NCBI GenBank assembly: GCA_013821605.1
Contig: JACDGP010000006.1
Coordinates: forward strand, 22,956 to 86,955
Direction of reading: 5' to 3'
DNA length: 64,000 nucleotides
Origin: Herpetosiphonaceae bacterium
GTDB lineage: Bacteria; Chloroflexota; Chloroflexia; Chloroflexales; Kallotenuaceae
Part shown: in pieces, positions 18,545-27,510 of the stretch
How positions within the stretch are numbered: the first letter of the stretch is position 1
Layout: each line of letters opens with the position of its first letter
Position numbers and translations under genes: made by a program
Notes under the pieces: model-generated
Databases searched by the model: none
Seen by the model: the letters and a program-made list of their open reading frames with translations, nothing else
Told to the model about the DNA's origin: nothing

Positions 18545-20002
18545 ATGTTTGAAACGCTTGGGGACCGACTTAATAGTGTATTTACTCGACTTGGCTCAAA
18601 GGGCCGGTTGAGTGAGGCCGACGTTGACGAAGCACTCAAAGAGGTGCGGCGCGCGCTGCTGGAAGCTGATGTCAACTTCAAGGTCGTCAAGGATTTTGTC
18701 GCGCGCATTCGTGAGCGCGCCGTCGGTGAGGATATTACCAAATCCCTAAGCCCGGCCCAAATGGTGGTCAAGATCGTCAACGACGAGCTGATCCATCTGC
18801 TGGGTGACGAAAACGTGCCCTTAGCCGACTCGAAGCCCGGCCCGACCGTCATTCTGCTGGTTGGCCTCCAGGGTGCGGGCAAAACAACGATGGCTGCCAA
18901 ACTGGCGCTGTACCTGCGCAAAAAGCACAAGCATCCCCTGCTGGTCGCTGCCGATATTTATCGTCCGGCTGCCATTACCCAACTCGAAACGCTCGGCAAG
19001 CAGCTCCAAATTCCGGTCTTTAGTGAGGGCACTGCGGTCAAGCCGCCCGTGATCGCCCAGCATGCGCTTGAACAAGCTCGGCGCGACAATAATCAGGTCG
19101 TCATCGTGGATACGGCCGGCCGCTTGCAGATCGATGATGCGTTGATGTCCGAGCTTGAGGCTATCAAAGCGGTCGTTAATCCCGCCGAGACGCTGCTCAT
19201 CGTCGACGCGATGATCGGTCAAGAATCGGTGCGTGTTGCCGAAGAGTTCAACAAACGTGTTCCTCTGACCGGCTTTATTATGACCAAGGTCGATGGTGAT
19301 GCGCGCGGCGGTGCATCGTTGTCGATCCGTCAGGTTACCGGTGTCCCGATCAAGTTCCTAGGCACCGGTGAAAAAGCCGACGCGCTCGAAGCCTTCCATC
19401 CCGATCGGCTTGCCTCGCGTATCCTCGGCATGGGCGATGTGCTATCGCTCATCGAACGGGCGGAGCAGGTCATTGATCGCGAAGACGCCGAGAAGATGGA
19501 GAAAAAGCTTCGCAAAGGCAAATTCGACTTCGAGGATTTCTTGAACTCGATGCGCCAGATGCGCAAGCTTGGTCCACTAAAACAGATCCTGGGTATGATC
19601 CCCGGTATGTCCCAAATCAAAGACCTTGATGAGATGGTCAGCGAGGAAGACCTAAAGCGGATCGAGGCGATCATTTTGTCCATGACGCCGCACGAGCGTC
19701 GCAATCCCGACGTAATCAATCCCAGCCGCCGCAACCGTATTGCTCGTGGCAGCGGTTCCCAGATCGAAGATATCAACGCTTTGATCCAGCAATTCCGCGA
19801 AATGCAAAAAATGATGCGGCAATTTACCACACCCGCCGCGACTGCCAACGGCTCAACCAACAACAAAGGTGGTAGCGGCAAAAAGAAAAAAGGCAAAAAG
19901 GGCAAAGGACCTCGCAGTGGCCCACCGTCGTTACCGCCACCTGGTATGACGGGCAAAGGTGGTCCGCCGGATATCAACGATCTTCTGCGCAAGATGCGCT
20001 AA
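18545..20002 (+). CDS. ffh: Signal recognition particle protein (SRP54)
   Basis: The start is placed at ATG 18545 (MFETLGDRL), behind GGGAA, not the TTG four codons upstream. The 485-residue GTPase has the N domain (1-90), the G domain with [16 protein letters not shown] and [10 protein letters not shown], and a Met-rich M domain ([15 protein letters not shown]) that binds signal peptides and 4.5S RNA. The C-terminal Lys/Gly-rich tail is longer than usual. It heads a run of translation genes (rpsP, KH protein, rimM), the common ffh-rpsP order. Confidence 0.97.
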   Translation: MFETLGDRLNSVFTRLGSKGRLSEADVDEALKEVRRALLEADVNFKVVKDFVARIRERAVGEDITKSLSPAQMVVKIVNDELIHLLGDENVPLADSKPGPTVILLVGLQGAGKTTMAAKLALYLRKKHKHPLLVAADIYRPAAITQLETLGKQLQIPVFSEGTAVKPPVIAQHALEQARRDNNQVVIVDTAGRLQIDDALMSELEAIKAVVNPAETLLIVDAMIGQESVRVAEEFNKRVPLTGFIMTKVDGDARGGASLSIRQVTGVPIKFLGTGEKADALEAFHPDRLASRILGMGDVLSLIERAEQVIDREDAEKMEKKLRKGKFDFEDFLNSMRQMRKLGPLKQILGMIPGMSQIKDLDEMVSEEDLKRIEAIILSMTPHERRNPDVINPSRRNRIARGSGSQIEDINALIQQFREMQKMMRQFTTPAATANGSTNNKGGSGKKKKGKKGKGPRSGPPSLPPPGMTGKGGPPDINDLLRKMR

Positions 20003-20019
20003 GCTATTGGAGTTCACAC

Positions 20020-20310
20020 ATGGTTCGCATTCGTTTACGGCGTATGGGCAAGAAACACCAGCCCACCTATCGTATTGTTGTGGCTGATGCTCGTTCGCCG
20101 CGTGATGGTAAGTTTATCGAAATCATTGGCAATTATGCCCCAACACGTCAGCCCAAAGTGCTGAACGTGGATGGCGAGCGTGCTAAGTACTGGATGAGTG
20201 TGGGTGCTCAGCCTTCGGATACGGTTCAATACCTACTAAAAAAGGCCGGCATTATTGAAGGCGTAGCTCCAGCAGTTGCCCCCGCGACATTCGCCGCCGA
20301 CGAAGCCTAA
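20020..20310 (+). CDS. rpsP: 30S ribosomal protein bS16
   Basis: The 96-residue protein begins [20 protein letters not shown], the S16 signature, and includes [14 protein letters not shown]. It is needed for 30S assembly. It lies 17 bp after ffh and is followed by a KH-domain protein and rimM, the conserved order in Firmicutes and Chloroflexota. Confident. Confidence 0.97.
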   Translation: MVRIRLRRMGKKHQPTYRIVVADARSPRDGKFIEIIGNYAPTRQPKVLNVDGERAKYWMSVGAQPSDTVQYLLKKAGIIEGVAPAVAPATFAADEA

Positions 20311-20330
20311 TTCGGAGTAGCCCCTAACGT

Positions 20331-20365
20331 GGTGAACGGGATCAACAAGGTGATCCGCGTTCGCC
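20331..20365 (+). other. Hairpin between rpsP and the KH-protein gene
   Basis: GGTGAACG...CGTTCGCC and GGATCA-ACAAGG-TGATCC form a nested stem of about 14 bp with one bulged G. No T tract follows. It may mark processing or partial attenuation between rpsP and khpA. Confidence 0.5.
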
Positions 20366-20390
20366 GCGTTCTCGTATCAGGACCAATTGC

Positions 20391-20624
20391 ATGAAAGAAC
20401 TTCTTACCTACTTGGTCAAAGAGATCGTAGACGACCCCGATGCGGTAGAGGTCCGTGAGCGGAGTGGTCAATATACCGTGACCCTTGAACTCAAAGTTGC
20501 GGAAGGCGACGCTGGCAAGGTGATCGGTCGCAGTGGGCGCGTGGCCAAAGCGTTACGTGATGTTTTAGGTATTGCTGCTGCGCGTGATCGCAAGCGTGTA
20601 AACCTGGACATCAACTCGCGATGA
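20391..20624 (+). CDS. khpA: KH-domain RNA-binding protein KhpA
   Basis: The 77-residue protein is a single KH domain with the GxxG loop VIGRSGRVAKALR. It matches the KhpA/YlqC family, which binds RNA with KhpB and affects cell elongation in Firmicutes. Its location between rpsP and rimM is the family's usual context. The stop overlaps the start of rimM by four bases (ATGA). Confidence 0.92.
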   Translation: MKELLTYLVKEIVDDPDAVEVRERSGQYTVTLELKVAEGDAGKVIGRSGRVAKALRDVLGIAAARDRKRVNLDINSR

Positions 20625-21145
20625 GCGCTACACCGCTGCCCGAAGATTTACTACTGATCGGGACGGTAGGACAGCCCTTTGGTATCAAAGGCCAGGTCAA
20701 GCTGCATAGTCTCACCAGTCACCCCGAACAGCTGCGACGCATCAAAACCGTTTTTGTCGGGCCGAAGTTAGTACCTTACCAACTCCTACAGGTGATCGAG
20801 CATAAGCCGAACCTGCTCCTGCTGCGTTTCGGCGGGATCGATACGCGCAACGCAGCCGAAGAGTTGCAAAAGACCGAAGTATTTATCCGTTCGTCTGAGG
20901 CAGCTCCTCTTGAAGAAGCCGAATACTTTTTCCATGACCTCCCTGGCATGGAAGTACGCACGCTCGATGGTCAAGTTGTCGGCACGGTCAAAGAGGTCTT
21001 GGAAACCGGTGCCAACGATGTTTTAGTTGTCGAGCGTCCCGACCATCCCGAAGTACTGATCCCCATGATCCACGATGTCGTCAAAGAACTCAACGTCACG
21101 ACTAAGACGATTACGATTGATCCCATTCCCGGCTTACTTGAATAA
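20621..21145 (+). CDS. rimM: 16S rRNA processing protein RimM
   Basis: The 174-residue protein has the N-terminal beta-barrel (LIGTVGQPFGIKGQVKLHSLT) and the PRC-barrel C-terminus (YFFHDLPGMEVRTLDGQVVGTV). It assists maturation of the 30S head together with uS19. It is coupled to khpA by a 4-base overlap. The usual next gene, trmD, is not present; the unknown ATPase/helicase operon begins 76 bp later. Confidence 0.95.
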   Translation: MSATPLPEDLLLIGTVGQPFGIKGQVKLHSLTSHPEQLRRIKTVFVGPKLVPYQLLQVIEHKPNLLLLRFGGIDTRNAAEELQKTEVFIRSSEAAPLEEAEYFFHDLPGMEVRTLDGQVVGTVKEVLETGANDVLVVERPDHPEVLIPMIHDVVKELNVTTKTITIDPIPGLLE

Positions 21146-21180
21146 GAGCCCTGGGATGGTCCTTACCCCACATCGCAATC

Positions 21181-21216
21181 TGTTATAATCCGTCCATTCA
21201 TGTAAAGAAGGAATGG
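21181..21216 (+). promoter_or_regulatory. Extended -10 promoter and inverted repeat before the ATPase/helicase operon
   Basis: TGTTATAAT (21181-21189) is an extended -10 element with a perfect TATAAT; no good -35 is seen. Near the predicted start, CCATTC (21194-21199) and GAATGG (21211-21216) form an inverted repeat that encloses most of the AAGAAGG ribosome-binding sequence, so folding could limit translation of the first gene. Confidence 0.55.
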
Positions 21217-21221
21217 GATCT

Positions 21222-22268
21222 ATGCCCAATGACGCACTGATCGGTGCGCTTGACCAACTGCGCGAATCATATAACCTCCGTCTGAAAGCCACAAATAACC
21301 TGCTAGGATTGCTTAAAAGCACGCCAGGCTTGCTAAGCAAAATCAGCAAAAGCCTCAATGACTATGCTCATCAATCATCTCCTGCCTCATCCGGCACCAT
21401 TGCCAATGCTCAGCAGATCCTAGCCGGGTTGCGACTGAAAGACGAGGTCGTTGATCCACTGGCTCCCGACCTGCGCCGCGAGGTAAAAGCCCTGACCTCC
21501 GTCAGTACCGCATTAAAGGATGCCCTTGCAGCACTGCGTGGTGAAGCTGTTGATGTCGTCCGTTTAGGCCGCGCCTATAACGTCTTGCAAGCGAACCGTA
21601 CTCAAAACATCGAGCTGGAGACAGTGCTTCCTGGCGTTGAAGGCGAACTAGAGCAGGCACAAGCTAGCCTGAGCACCACCTTCGGTGAGACATTAAGAGA
21701 TGCCGTCGTAGCGCGGGGCATGACGCTTGGCGGACGCCCGCCGCGCTTCGCCCTCGGTCGCTTTGACATCAACGTCAATTGGGTGACACGTTCGGCCGCC
21801 CTAAGCTATGGCACAGAATTGCTGGTCGGACGAGTTCCTCTGAGCGTTGATGCGCTGCTGAAAACGTATGATCGCGAAGTGAAAGTGATCATGGGCCGGA
21901 ACGAAAACGGTGAACGCTGGATCGAGCAGTTGTACCAAGCCTGGGACACGGTCCGTAAGAAACGTGCTACAACCGACAAGCGTGTCAATATTGTAGACTG
22001 CTATCTTGAACTGGTGCTGCTCCGCCAACCACGCGCGTTTCGGAGTGCTCCGAGTAAACGTACCATCGTTGACTATACTCGCGCACAGTTTGTCTTCGAC
22101 TTCTTCGAGTTTACCAACGAGCAGCGCTTAGCCTATAACAACCTGTACGTGGCTGCCTCGAATTCTACGAAGTCCCAAACCGATAATCCAGAGAAAAGCT
22201 TCTTTATCGTTGAAGGCTCCAGCCCCGGCGATGGACGCTACATCTCGGACATTGAATTTAAAGCCTAA
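21222..22268 (+). CDS. Unknown protein, first gene of the dual-ATPase/helicase operon
   Basis: The start is set at ATG 21222 (MPNDALIGALDQL) because AAGGA lies nine bases upstream; the ATG at 21213 directly abuts that ribosome-binding site. The 348-residue protein has no membrane segment or recognised enzyme motif. The N-terminal ~160 residues are largely helical with heptad-like spacing (ATNNLLGLLKSTPGLLSKIS; GVEGELEQAQASLSTTFG), suggesting a coiled coil. The C-terminal part (GRFDINVNWVTRSAALSYGTEL...) looks mixed alpha/beta. It is the leading gene of a compact operon with two BrxD-like ATPases and an Lhr-like helicase, so a structural or adaptor role is inferred. No family name is offered. 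Confidence 0.85.
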   Translation: MPNDALIGALDQLRESYNLRLKATNNLLGLLKSTPGLLSKISKSLNDYAHQSSPASSGTIANAQQILAGLRLKDEVVDPLAPDLRREVKALTSVSTALKDALAALRGEAVDVVRLGRAYNVLQANRTQNIELETVLPGVEGELEQAQASLSTTFGETLRDAVVARGMTLGGRPPRFALGRFDINVNWVTRSAALSYGTELLVGRVPLSVDALLKTYDREVKVIMGRNENGERWIEQLYQAWDTVRKKRATTDKRVNIVDCYLELVLLRQPRAFRSAPSKRTIVDYTRAQFVFDFFEFTNEQRLAYNNLYVAASNSTKSQTDNPEKSFFIVEGSSPGDGRYISDIEFKA

Positions 22269-22278
22269 CCTTGGAGTC

Positions 22279-23601
22279 ATGGCATGGCTAGAAAGAGCGC
22301 ATATGTTGCCTGATCCCCGCCTCGCGCGCCAAATCTTTGAAGTGCTCGGCCAATCGGGTACGCCGCTCGGCAAGGGCGTGAGTTACTACAACGTCGGCAA
22401 TGACTCGCTAGTGAATGCCCTAGATAGTCATTACTTGGGCTCGTATCTCGCCGACGGCGGCGCGGTTTTTAAGCTCGTGGTCGGCGATTATGGCAGTGGC
22501 AAGTCCCATTTCTTGTACTGCGTGCGTGACCGCGCTTGGGAGCGTAACTTCGCCGTGAGCAAGGTCGACCTGAGCCCCAAAGAAAGCCCCTATGATGACC
22601 AGCGGCGGGTCTACGCCGCCGTCGCCTCGTCAATTATCTGGCACGAGTTAGGCAGTATGGACGAGGACGAGCGTGGCTTGAGCCGTTTTCTTCAAGGCAC
22701 GTTACGCCGCAACGGTCGTTGGGCTGGCGCGGGCTTTGACGACTCCGATGCCACTGAATCACCCGAGGTGCGAGCCTTGTTGCAAACGCTCGCAATGACA
22801 CCGGTCGATAGCTTAAGCTTTCACAAAGCGATCCAGGGCTATTTCAATGCCCTATTACGTGGCCAAGAGTTGCGTATGGAGTCGCTGGAGCGCTGGTTAC
22901 ATGGTGAAGAGGTGACGCCCGAAGATATGCGCGATCTGCGCTCGATTGGTGTCACCGAGAAAATCAACAAGAACAATGCCTTCAAGATGCTGCGGTCGCT
23001 CTGCCAGGTCGTGCGGGCACTCGGCTACACTGGCTTGGCCCTCTTGTTTGACGAAGGTGATCGTATGCTCAGCGTCGGTGGTCGCTCCGAGAAAATTGCA
23101 ACCGATAATTTGCGGGAGGTCATTGACCGCTGTCGCGAAGATTTACCGGGTGCTTTGTTTATGTATGCTGTGCCGCCCGCCTTCTTAACTGATATTGTGC
23201 CCAAATACCCGGCGCTCCAGCAACGGGTCCAGGCTCCCAATTATTTTTCGCGCTCGAACCCGTTTAGCCCACAAATTAATTTGGATCGCTTGGACATGCC
23301 GGACGAGCAACTCCTCAACAGTATTGGCTCACGCTTGCTCGCGATCTTTGAAGTGGCCTATGATCTGCACTTGAGCGCCGATCTACAGACTCCTAACATC
23401 GAGGTCTTTAGTGAGGCGGCTCGCAATTCATACTTGGCTATCAGCCACCGCCGCTTGTTTATCAAAGCGCTCGTGACTGAATGGTACCGGCAAAAAGAAG
23501 AAGGTGAGCAAGCTGTGACTGCTGACTATGCTGCTGCTGCTATCCGTGGTCAAAGCGAGGCCTTGGAGGCCTTTGCCGACACCCAACAACGGCCCTATTG
23601 A
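22279..23601 (+). CDS. DUF2791/BrxD-like P-loop ATPase (first)
   Basis: The protein has about 440 residues from ATG 22279; ATG 22303 (MLPDPRL) is an alternative with a better-spaced purine stretch. Walker A is at ~69-76 (VVGDYGSGKSHF) and Walker B at ~265 (GLALLFDEGDR). The GDYGSGKSHFL form and the RSLCQVVRALGYTGLALLFDE segment match the DUF2791 family, which contains BrxD of type 2 BREX systems. It starts 10 bp after the unknown protein gene, and its stop overlaps the next start. It probably forms an oligomeric motor or loader with the second ATPase and the helicase. Function unproven. Confidence 0.85.
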   Translation: MAWLERAHMLPDPRLARQIFEVLGQSGTPLGKGVSYYNVGNDSLVNALDSHYLGSYLADGGAVFKLVVGDYGSGKSHFLYCVRDRAWERNFAVSKVDLSPKESPYDDQRRVYAAVASSIIWHELGSMDEDERGLSRFLQGTLRRNGRWAGAGFDDSDATESPEVRALLQTLAMTPVDSLSFHKAIQGYFNALLRGQELRMESLERWLHGEEVTPEDMRDLRSIGVTEKINKNNAFKMLRSLCQVVRALGYTGLALLFDEGDRMLSVGGRSEKIATDNLREVIDRCREDLPGALFMYAVPPAFLTDIVPKYPALQQRVQAPNYFSRSNPFSPQINLDRLDMPDEQLLNSIGSRLLAIFEVAYDLHLSADLQTPNIEVFSEAARNSYLAISHRRLFIKALVTEWYRQKEEGEQAVTADYAAAAIRGQSEALEAFADTQQRPY

Positions 23602-25034
23602 AAGCCACGAGCATGCAGACCCGTACGGTAGTTCATCCTCAGTTGGGACCCGGCACGCTCCTCAAAACCTACATGGGCGGCTTTGAATGGGAGGTGCTCT
23701 TCGAGTCCGGTCGTCGCTTCCGCTTGCCAGCCCGTGAGTTTGAACACGATCCCACTAATGGCAATGAACCGGCCACTGTACCGACCGGCCGCTTCAGCTT
23801 CACGCCGCGCGTTGCGGTGCTGGAAACTGACCAGTTTCGCGCCCGTCAAAGCTTGGAAGCGCTCCGTTTTGGGATTGTGCCTGTACAGGATGCAGAAACA
23901 CTAACGATTGGCCTGGAGGCCGAACGCGTAAGTCTGGACCGCGCCCTCCAGCGTTCTCGTGAACACGGCGGTGATGTCCAGGCGATCATTGGTGATTACG
24001 GCTTTGGCAAGAGCCATTTTATTGAGTTAGCAGCCCGACGTGCCTTGCGCGAAAACATGCTGGTCGCCACAGCCAGCCTGGATTTAGTTGAGGTTCCACC
24101 CAGCAAAGCCAATGAAATCTACCGTGCCCTCGTCCATAGCTTACGCTACCCTGATACGGAGGAGCAGGGATTGGCCCCGCTGCTCCGTAAAGCGGTTGTC
24201 GATCATGGGGTGCTTGAGCAGTTCGCGGCGCAAAGCCCACGTCAAACGGATGATCCGCTGGTTGAGGTGCTCAAGGCGTTGGCTGAATGTCCCAGTCAAC
24301 GTGCCTTCGACGATATCGTGCTTTGGATCAGTGGTCAAATCAAGCCCACCGCCGATCTACGCTCGTGCTTGCGCAAACCGCCGCGCCTGTATGTGGCCGG
24401 CGAGGTTGCTCGCCAATATAGCTATCTACTCACTGGGCTCAGTGTTCTGGCCACATTGCTTGGCTACGCTGGTTTGGCTGTCTTGATCGATGAGTCGGAG
24501 CACTATTCTTTGCTCCGTGCGCGCCAACGTGACAAGGCCGATGCCTGCTTCAAATCATTGATCTATGCGGCACTCGGTCCCGGCAACAGCCGTGTTAATC
24601 CTACGACCATTCCTGACCATACCAAAGTGGCCTATGATCTCACCTTTGCCTCCAAACCCCATCTCTTCTTTTTGTTTGCTCTAACCGAAAGTGAAAATCG
24701 TATGCCGGTTGACCAATGGTTGGCACCGGCTCAAATCATACGGCTCGATGACCGCTTCATCGAGCGGGATATTGTAGAGTTTTTTCGCACCTTGCTGCGC
24801 TATCACAGCTTGGCATACGGTTATACCTACCCGCCGCCGCATGAGCGCTACGACCCCATTATGCGGGAGATCCCTGGTTTACTGGCACGCGCGCTCAACC
24901 AGCATCGCATTAACCTGCGCGAGGTGATTCGGCTAGCCGTAACCACCTACGATCTGCTGTATCTGCACCCTGACTACCTGCCCGACGCCCTCCTTGACGA
25001 GTTGGCCAGCGGATTGCGCCTCCAGCGCTTCTAG
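23598..25034 (+). CDS. DUF2791/BrxD-like P-loop ATPase (second) with N-terminal SH3/Tudor-like domain
   Basis: Starts with TTG 23598 inside the previous stop (TTGA), or ATG 23613 five codons on. The 478-residue protein opens with a small beta-rich domain (VVHPQLGPGTLLKTYMGGFEWEVLF..., residues ~10-50). It resembles the Tudor/SH3-like modules at the C-terminus of UvrD/PcrA helicases and in CarD-type proteins. The DUF2791 ATPase follows, with Walker A GDYGFGKSHF (~residue 132) and Walker B GLAVLIDESEH. It is a paralogue of the preceding ATPase. The extra domain may contact DNA, RNA polymerase or the helicase; that is inference. Confidence 0.85.
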   Translation: MKATSMQTRTVVHPQLGPGTLLKTYMGGFEWEVLFESGRRFRLPAREFEHDPTNGNEPATVPTGRFSFTPRVAVLETDQFRARQSLEALRFGIVPVQDAETLTIGLEAERVSLDRALQRSREHGGDVQAIIGDYGFGKSHFIELAARRALRENMLVATASLDLVEVPPSKANEIYRALVHSLRYPDTEEQGLAPLLRKAVVDHGVLEQFAAQSPRQTDDPLVEVLKALAECPSQRAFDDIVLWISGQIKPTADLRSCLRKPPRLYVAGEVARQYSYLLTGLSVLATLLGYAGLAVLIDESEHYSLLRARQRDKADACFKSLIYAALGPGNSRVNPTTIPDHTKVAYDLTFASKPHLFFLFALTESENRMPVDQWLAPAQIIRLDDRFIERDIVEFFRTLLRYHSLAYGYTYPPPHERYDPIMREIPGLLARALNQHRINLREVIRLAVTTYDLLYLHPDYLPDALLDELASGLRLQRF

Positions 25035-25035
25035 C

Positions 25036-27135
25036 ATGACCGATCTTGCGGCCCGCCGCGCCCTCCAAGCACGGCTTCCCCGCACCTGGAACGCCTTTTT
25101 TGCTCGCCATGGTAACTTTACCGCGACGCAAGTTGCCGCCATCCCGCTGCTCCTGGCTGGTCACAATGTTATGCTGTGTGCTGCCACTGCCAGCGGTAAA
25201 ACCGAAGCTGCCGTCGCCCCATTGCTTGAGCAATACTGTCCGGTCGCCAACCGCGCGGCGGGACTGCGCATCATCTACCTGACACCCACACGTGCTCTAG
25301 CTAGCGACTTAGCGACCCGCCTCGCTGACCCGCTCCGTTCGTTAGGTATCGCATTTGCGGTTAAGACGGGTGATTGGCAATCGTTACGGCCCGGGCGACC
25401 CCCATCGGTCCTGCTGACAACCCCCGAATCGCTGGATTCGTTGCTCACCACACAGCCCCGGCTATTTACCGAGGTAAAAGCCATCATCATTGATGAGTTG
25501 CATTTGTTGCACGGTACACCCCGTGGTGACCAGTTACAAATCGTGCTTAATCGTGTTCGCCGTATTCGTGAGTACGCTGTGACAGACGGTGCAACCGGGA
25601 CCGCTACCATCCAATGTGCTGCACTCTCAGCCACCCTTGCCGATCCAGCAGTAGTCGCGCACCACTATTTTGACGGTGCCCAGCTTGTGACGGTTCCTGG
25701 CAGTCGCCAACTGAGGACTGAAAATATCTCGCTCCCGGCCGGTGAGCCCGCAGCCTTCCTTTCCTATCTCCAAACGCTGCGGGGCAAAGGTATCCGCAAG
25801 GTATTAGTCTTCTGTAACACCCGAGCGGAAGTTGAAGCCTATGCCGCCGCAGTTCGTCCTCAGTCACCCTTTGGCGACGCCGTGTATGTGCATTACTCGA
25901 ATATCGAAGCCCGTCGCCGTCATGAGATTGAGCATCAATTTGCCGGGGACGATGCTGCGATCTGTTTTGCTAGCAACACCCTGGAACTCGGTATCGATAT
26001 TGGTACGATCGACCTTGTCATCTTGTTAGGACCGCCGGGCAGCGTCGCCTCATTTGTACAACGGGTCGGTCGTGGCAACCGTCGCCACCACTACGCGGCG
26101 GTGGCCTGCTTTGACCGGAGCCCGTTGGAACGCCTGATCTTTGAAGCACTTGTGACGGCTGCTCAATCCCCCGCTCCCATGTCGTCGTTACCTGCGGCTA
26201 CTCCGTTCCGCCCATCCGTTGCCATCCAACAAATCTTTAGTTTGCTTAAACAAAGCCCTACCGGTGCGGTGCGTCTGGCCGAACTGGGCCAACTCTTCGG
26301 CACGAAATTGCCCATTGATGATCTCCAGGCCATTTTAGGCCAACTCCACCTTCGCAACTATCTCCGCATCGGTCGCCCCGGCGAATGGCGCGTGGGACCT
26401 CGCTTGAACGAGTTACTGGATCAACAAGCACAGGCACAACCTGGCTTGGGCATTCATAGCAACATCCAGGGCAACGCCGGCTCCATGATCGAGGTGCGTA
26501 ACCAGCATACAAATCAAATCGTGGCTCGTGTCGACACGCCCTGGTTTGACCGGCCTACGTTGACCCTCGAAGGCCGTCCCGTTAATGTTGAATGGTTCGA
26601 TGGCACGGTCTTGTGGGTTGCACCTTCTGCCGGTCGGGATCTCCCCAATCAGCTGCCCTATCGCTCCACGCATCAGCTCTTGAGCTATGAGCTAGCTCAG
26701 TCGCTCGCTGCCCAGGTCGGTCTCGCTCCGGGAGTTGCCCCCATCCTGCCCGCACCCGACGGTTGGTGGTTCCATTGGCTCGGCGATGTCTATGGCCACG
26801 TGCTCCTCGATCTCCTACGCCCGCATCTTGCTGTCGCGCCCACCGAGCAGCTTGGCTTATGCTTGCATCCGGCGGATCAATCACTCTCCCTGCCCTCTTG
26901 GAGTGACGAGCATGTTCGTCAGCACCTGGCGACTCATTACCACGCCATTGAACCAATGCTGGCCTTAGGACCATTTCAGCACTTGTTGCCCGACCAACTT
27001 CGTCGCCAGAGCGTGATCGATCAATTCGATATAGCCCGTTTTCAGCTGGCCCTCGCCGCTCTGCAACCGACTCTCGCCCCCGACTCCCTCACGGTGGACC
27101 TGCGAATACTGCTTGACTCTACGCTCAGTTCCTAA
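25036..27135 (+). CDS. Lhr-like superfamily 2 helicase (BrxHI-like)
   Basis: The start is ATG 25036, one base after the previous stop, not the longer ORF. The 699-residue SF2 helicase has the Q-motif area NFTATQVAAIP, motif I ATASGKTEAA (~residue 52), motif II IIDELHLLHG, motif III LSATLADP, and C-terminal motifs including FCNTRAEVEAYA and FVQRVGRGNRR. The region after ~residue 390 (LKQSPTGAVRLAELGQLFG) looks like the winged-helix domain of Lhr-type helicases. Lhr-like helicases accompany BrxD in type 2 BREX (BrxHI). No PglX, PglZ or methyltransferase gene is nearby, so this is not a standard BREX locus. Confidence 0.9.
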   Translation: MTDLAARRALQARLPRTWNAFFARHGNFTATQVAAIPLLLAGHNVMLCAATASGKTEAAVAPLLEQYCPVANRAAGLRIIYLTPTRALASDLATRLADPLRSLGIAFAVKTGDWQSLRPGRPPSVLLTTPESLDSLLTTQPRLFTEVKAIIIDELHLLHGTPRGDQLQIVLNRVRRIREYAVTDGATGTATIQCAALSATLADPAVVAHHYFDGAQLVTVPGSRQLRTENISLPAGEPAAFLSYLQTLRGKGIRKVLVFCNTRAEVEAYAAAVRPQSPFGDAVYVHYSNIEARRRHEIEHQFAGDDAAICFASNTLELGIDIGTIDLVILLGPPGSVASFVQRVGRGNRRHHYAAVACFDRSPLERLIFEALVTAAQSPAPMSSLPAATPFRPSVAIQQIFSLLKQSPTGAVRLAELGQLFGTKLPIDDLQAILGQLHLRNYLRIGRPGEWRVGPRLNELLDQQAQAQPGLGIHSNIQGNAGSMIEVRNQHTNQIVARVDTPWFDRPTLTLEGRPVNVEWFDGTVLWVAPSAGRDLPNQLPYRSTHQLLSYELAQSLAAQVGLAPGVAPILPAPDGWWFHWLGDVYGHVLLDLLRPHLAVAPTEQLGLCLHPADQSLSLPSWSDEHVRQHLATHYHAIEPMLALGPFQHLLPDQLRRQSVIDQFDIARFQLALAALQPTLAPDSLTVDLRILLDSTLSS

Positions 27136-27261
27136 CTGGAGCACCTGAAGCTTCCCCCATGCGGTCACTGTTTATCAGTAACGGAGGCCCATAGCCTTCC
27201 TGCTCCTGCGTCCCTATACTGCACAAAGGGTTGCTCTCTACTGCCTATAGAAGGGATCATC

Positions 27262-27507
27262 ATGCCACGAAAACCGCATCCCTACGATTGGGACCGTTAC
27301 TTCGGCCCCCACGCGCACCGTCGCCGTGGACCACTCGGTTTGCTCAGCTTTACGACGGTAGCCGGCATCATGCTGGCAGCGTTAATTATTTTAGGCAATG
27401 TTGACTTCAAGGCCTACGCAATCCAGACTGAGGCTCGTGATCGCCTGACGATTACACCCTTATGGGCCACAGCCTACGCGCGCCAAACTACGACGGCTCA
27501 GGCATAG
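27262..27507 (+). CDS. Small single-pass membrane protein, probably 5' part of an SH3-domain gene
   Basis: The 81-residue product has a basic His/Arg-rich cytoplasmic N-terminus, one membrane segment (LLSFTTVAGIMLAALIILGNV, ~residues 28-48) and a short external tail. ATG 27262 follows AGAAGGGA. Its TAG stop is in the same frame as the next ORF, with only one codon between them. The pair therefore reads as one membrane-anchored SH3 protein with a nonsense codon (CAG to TAG is enough). Could also be a genuine small protein. Confidence 0.65.
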   Translation: MPRKPHPYDWDRYFGPHAHRRRGPLGLLSFTTVAGIMLAALIILGNVDFKAYAIQTEARDRLTITPLWATAYARQTTTAQA

Positions 27508-27510
27508 ACA

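Noticed and set aside
21213-27135. Calling the locus a BREX system
   Set aside because: Only BrxD-like ATPases and a BrxHI-like helicase are present; the hallmark PglZ/PglX proteins are missing, so BREX is a relationship, not an identity.
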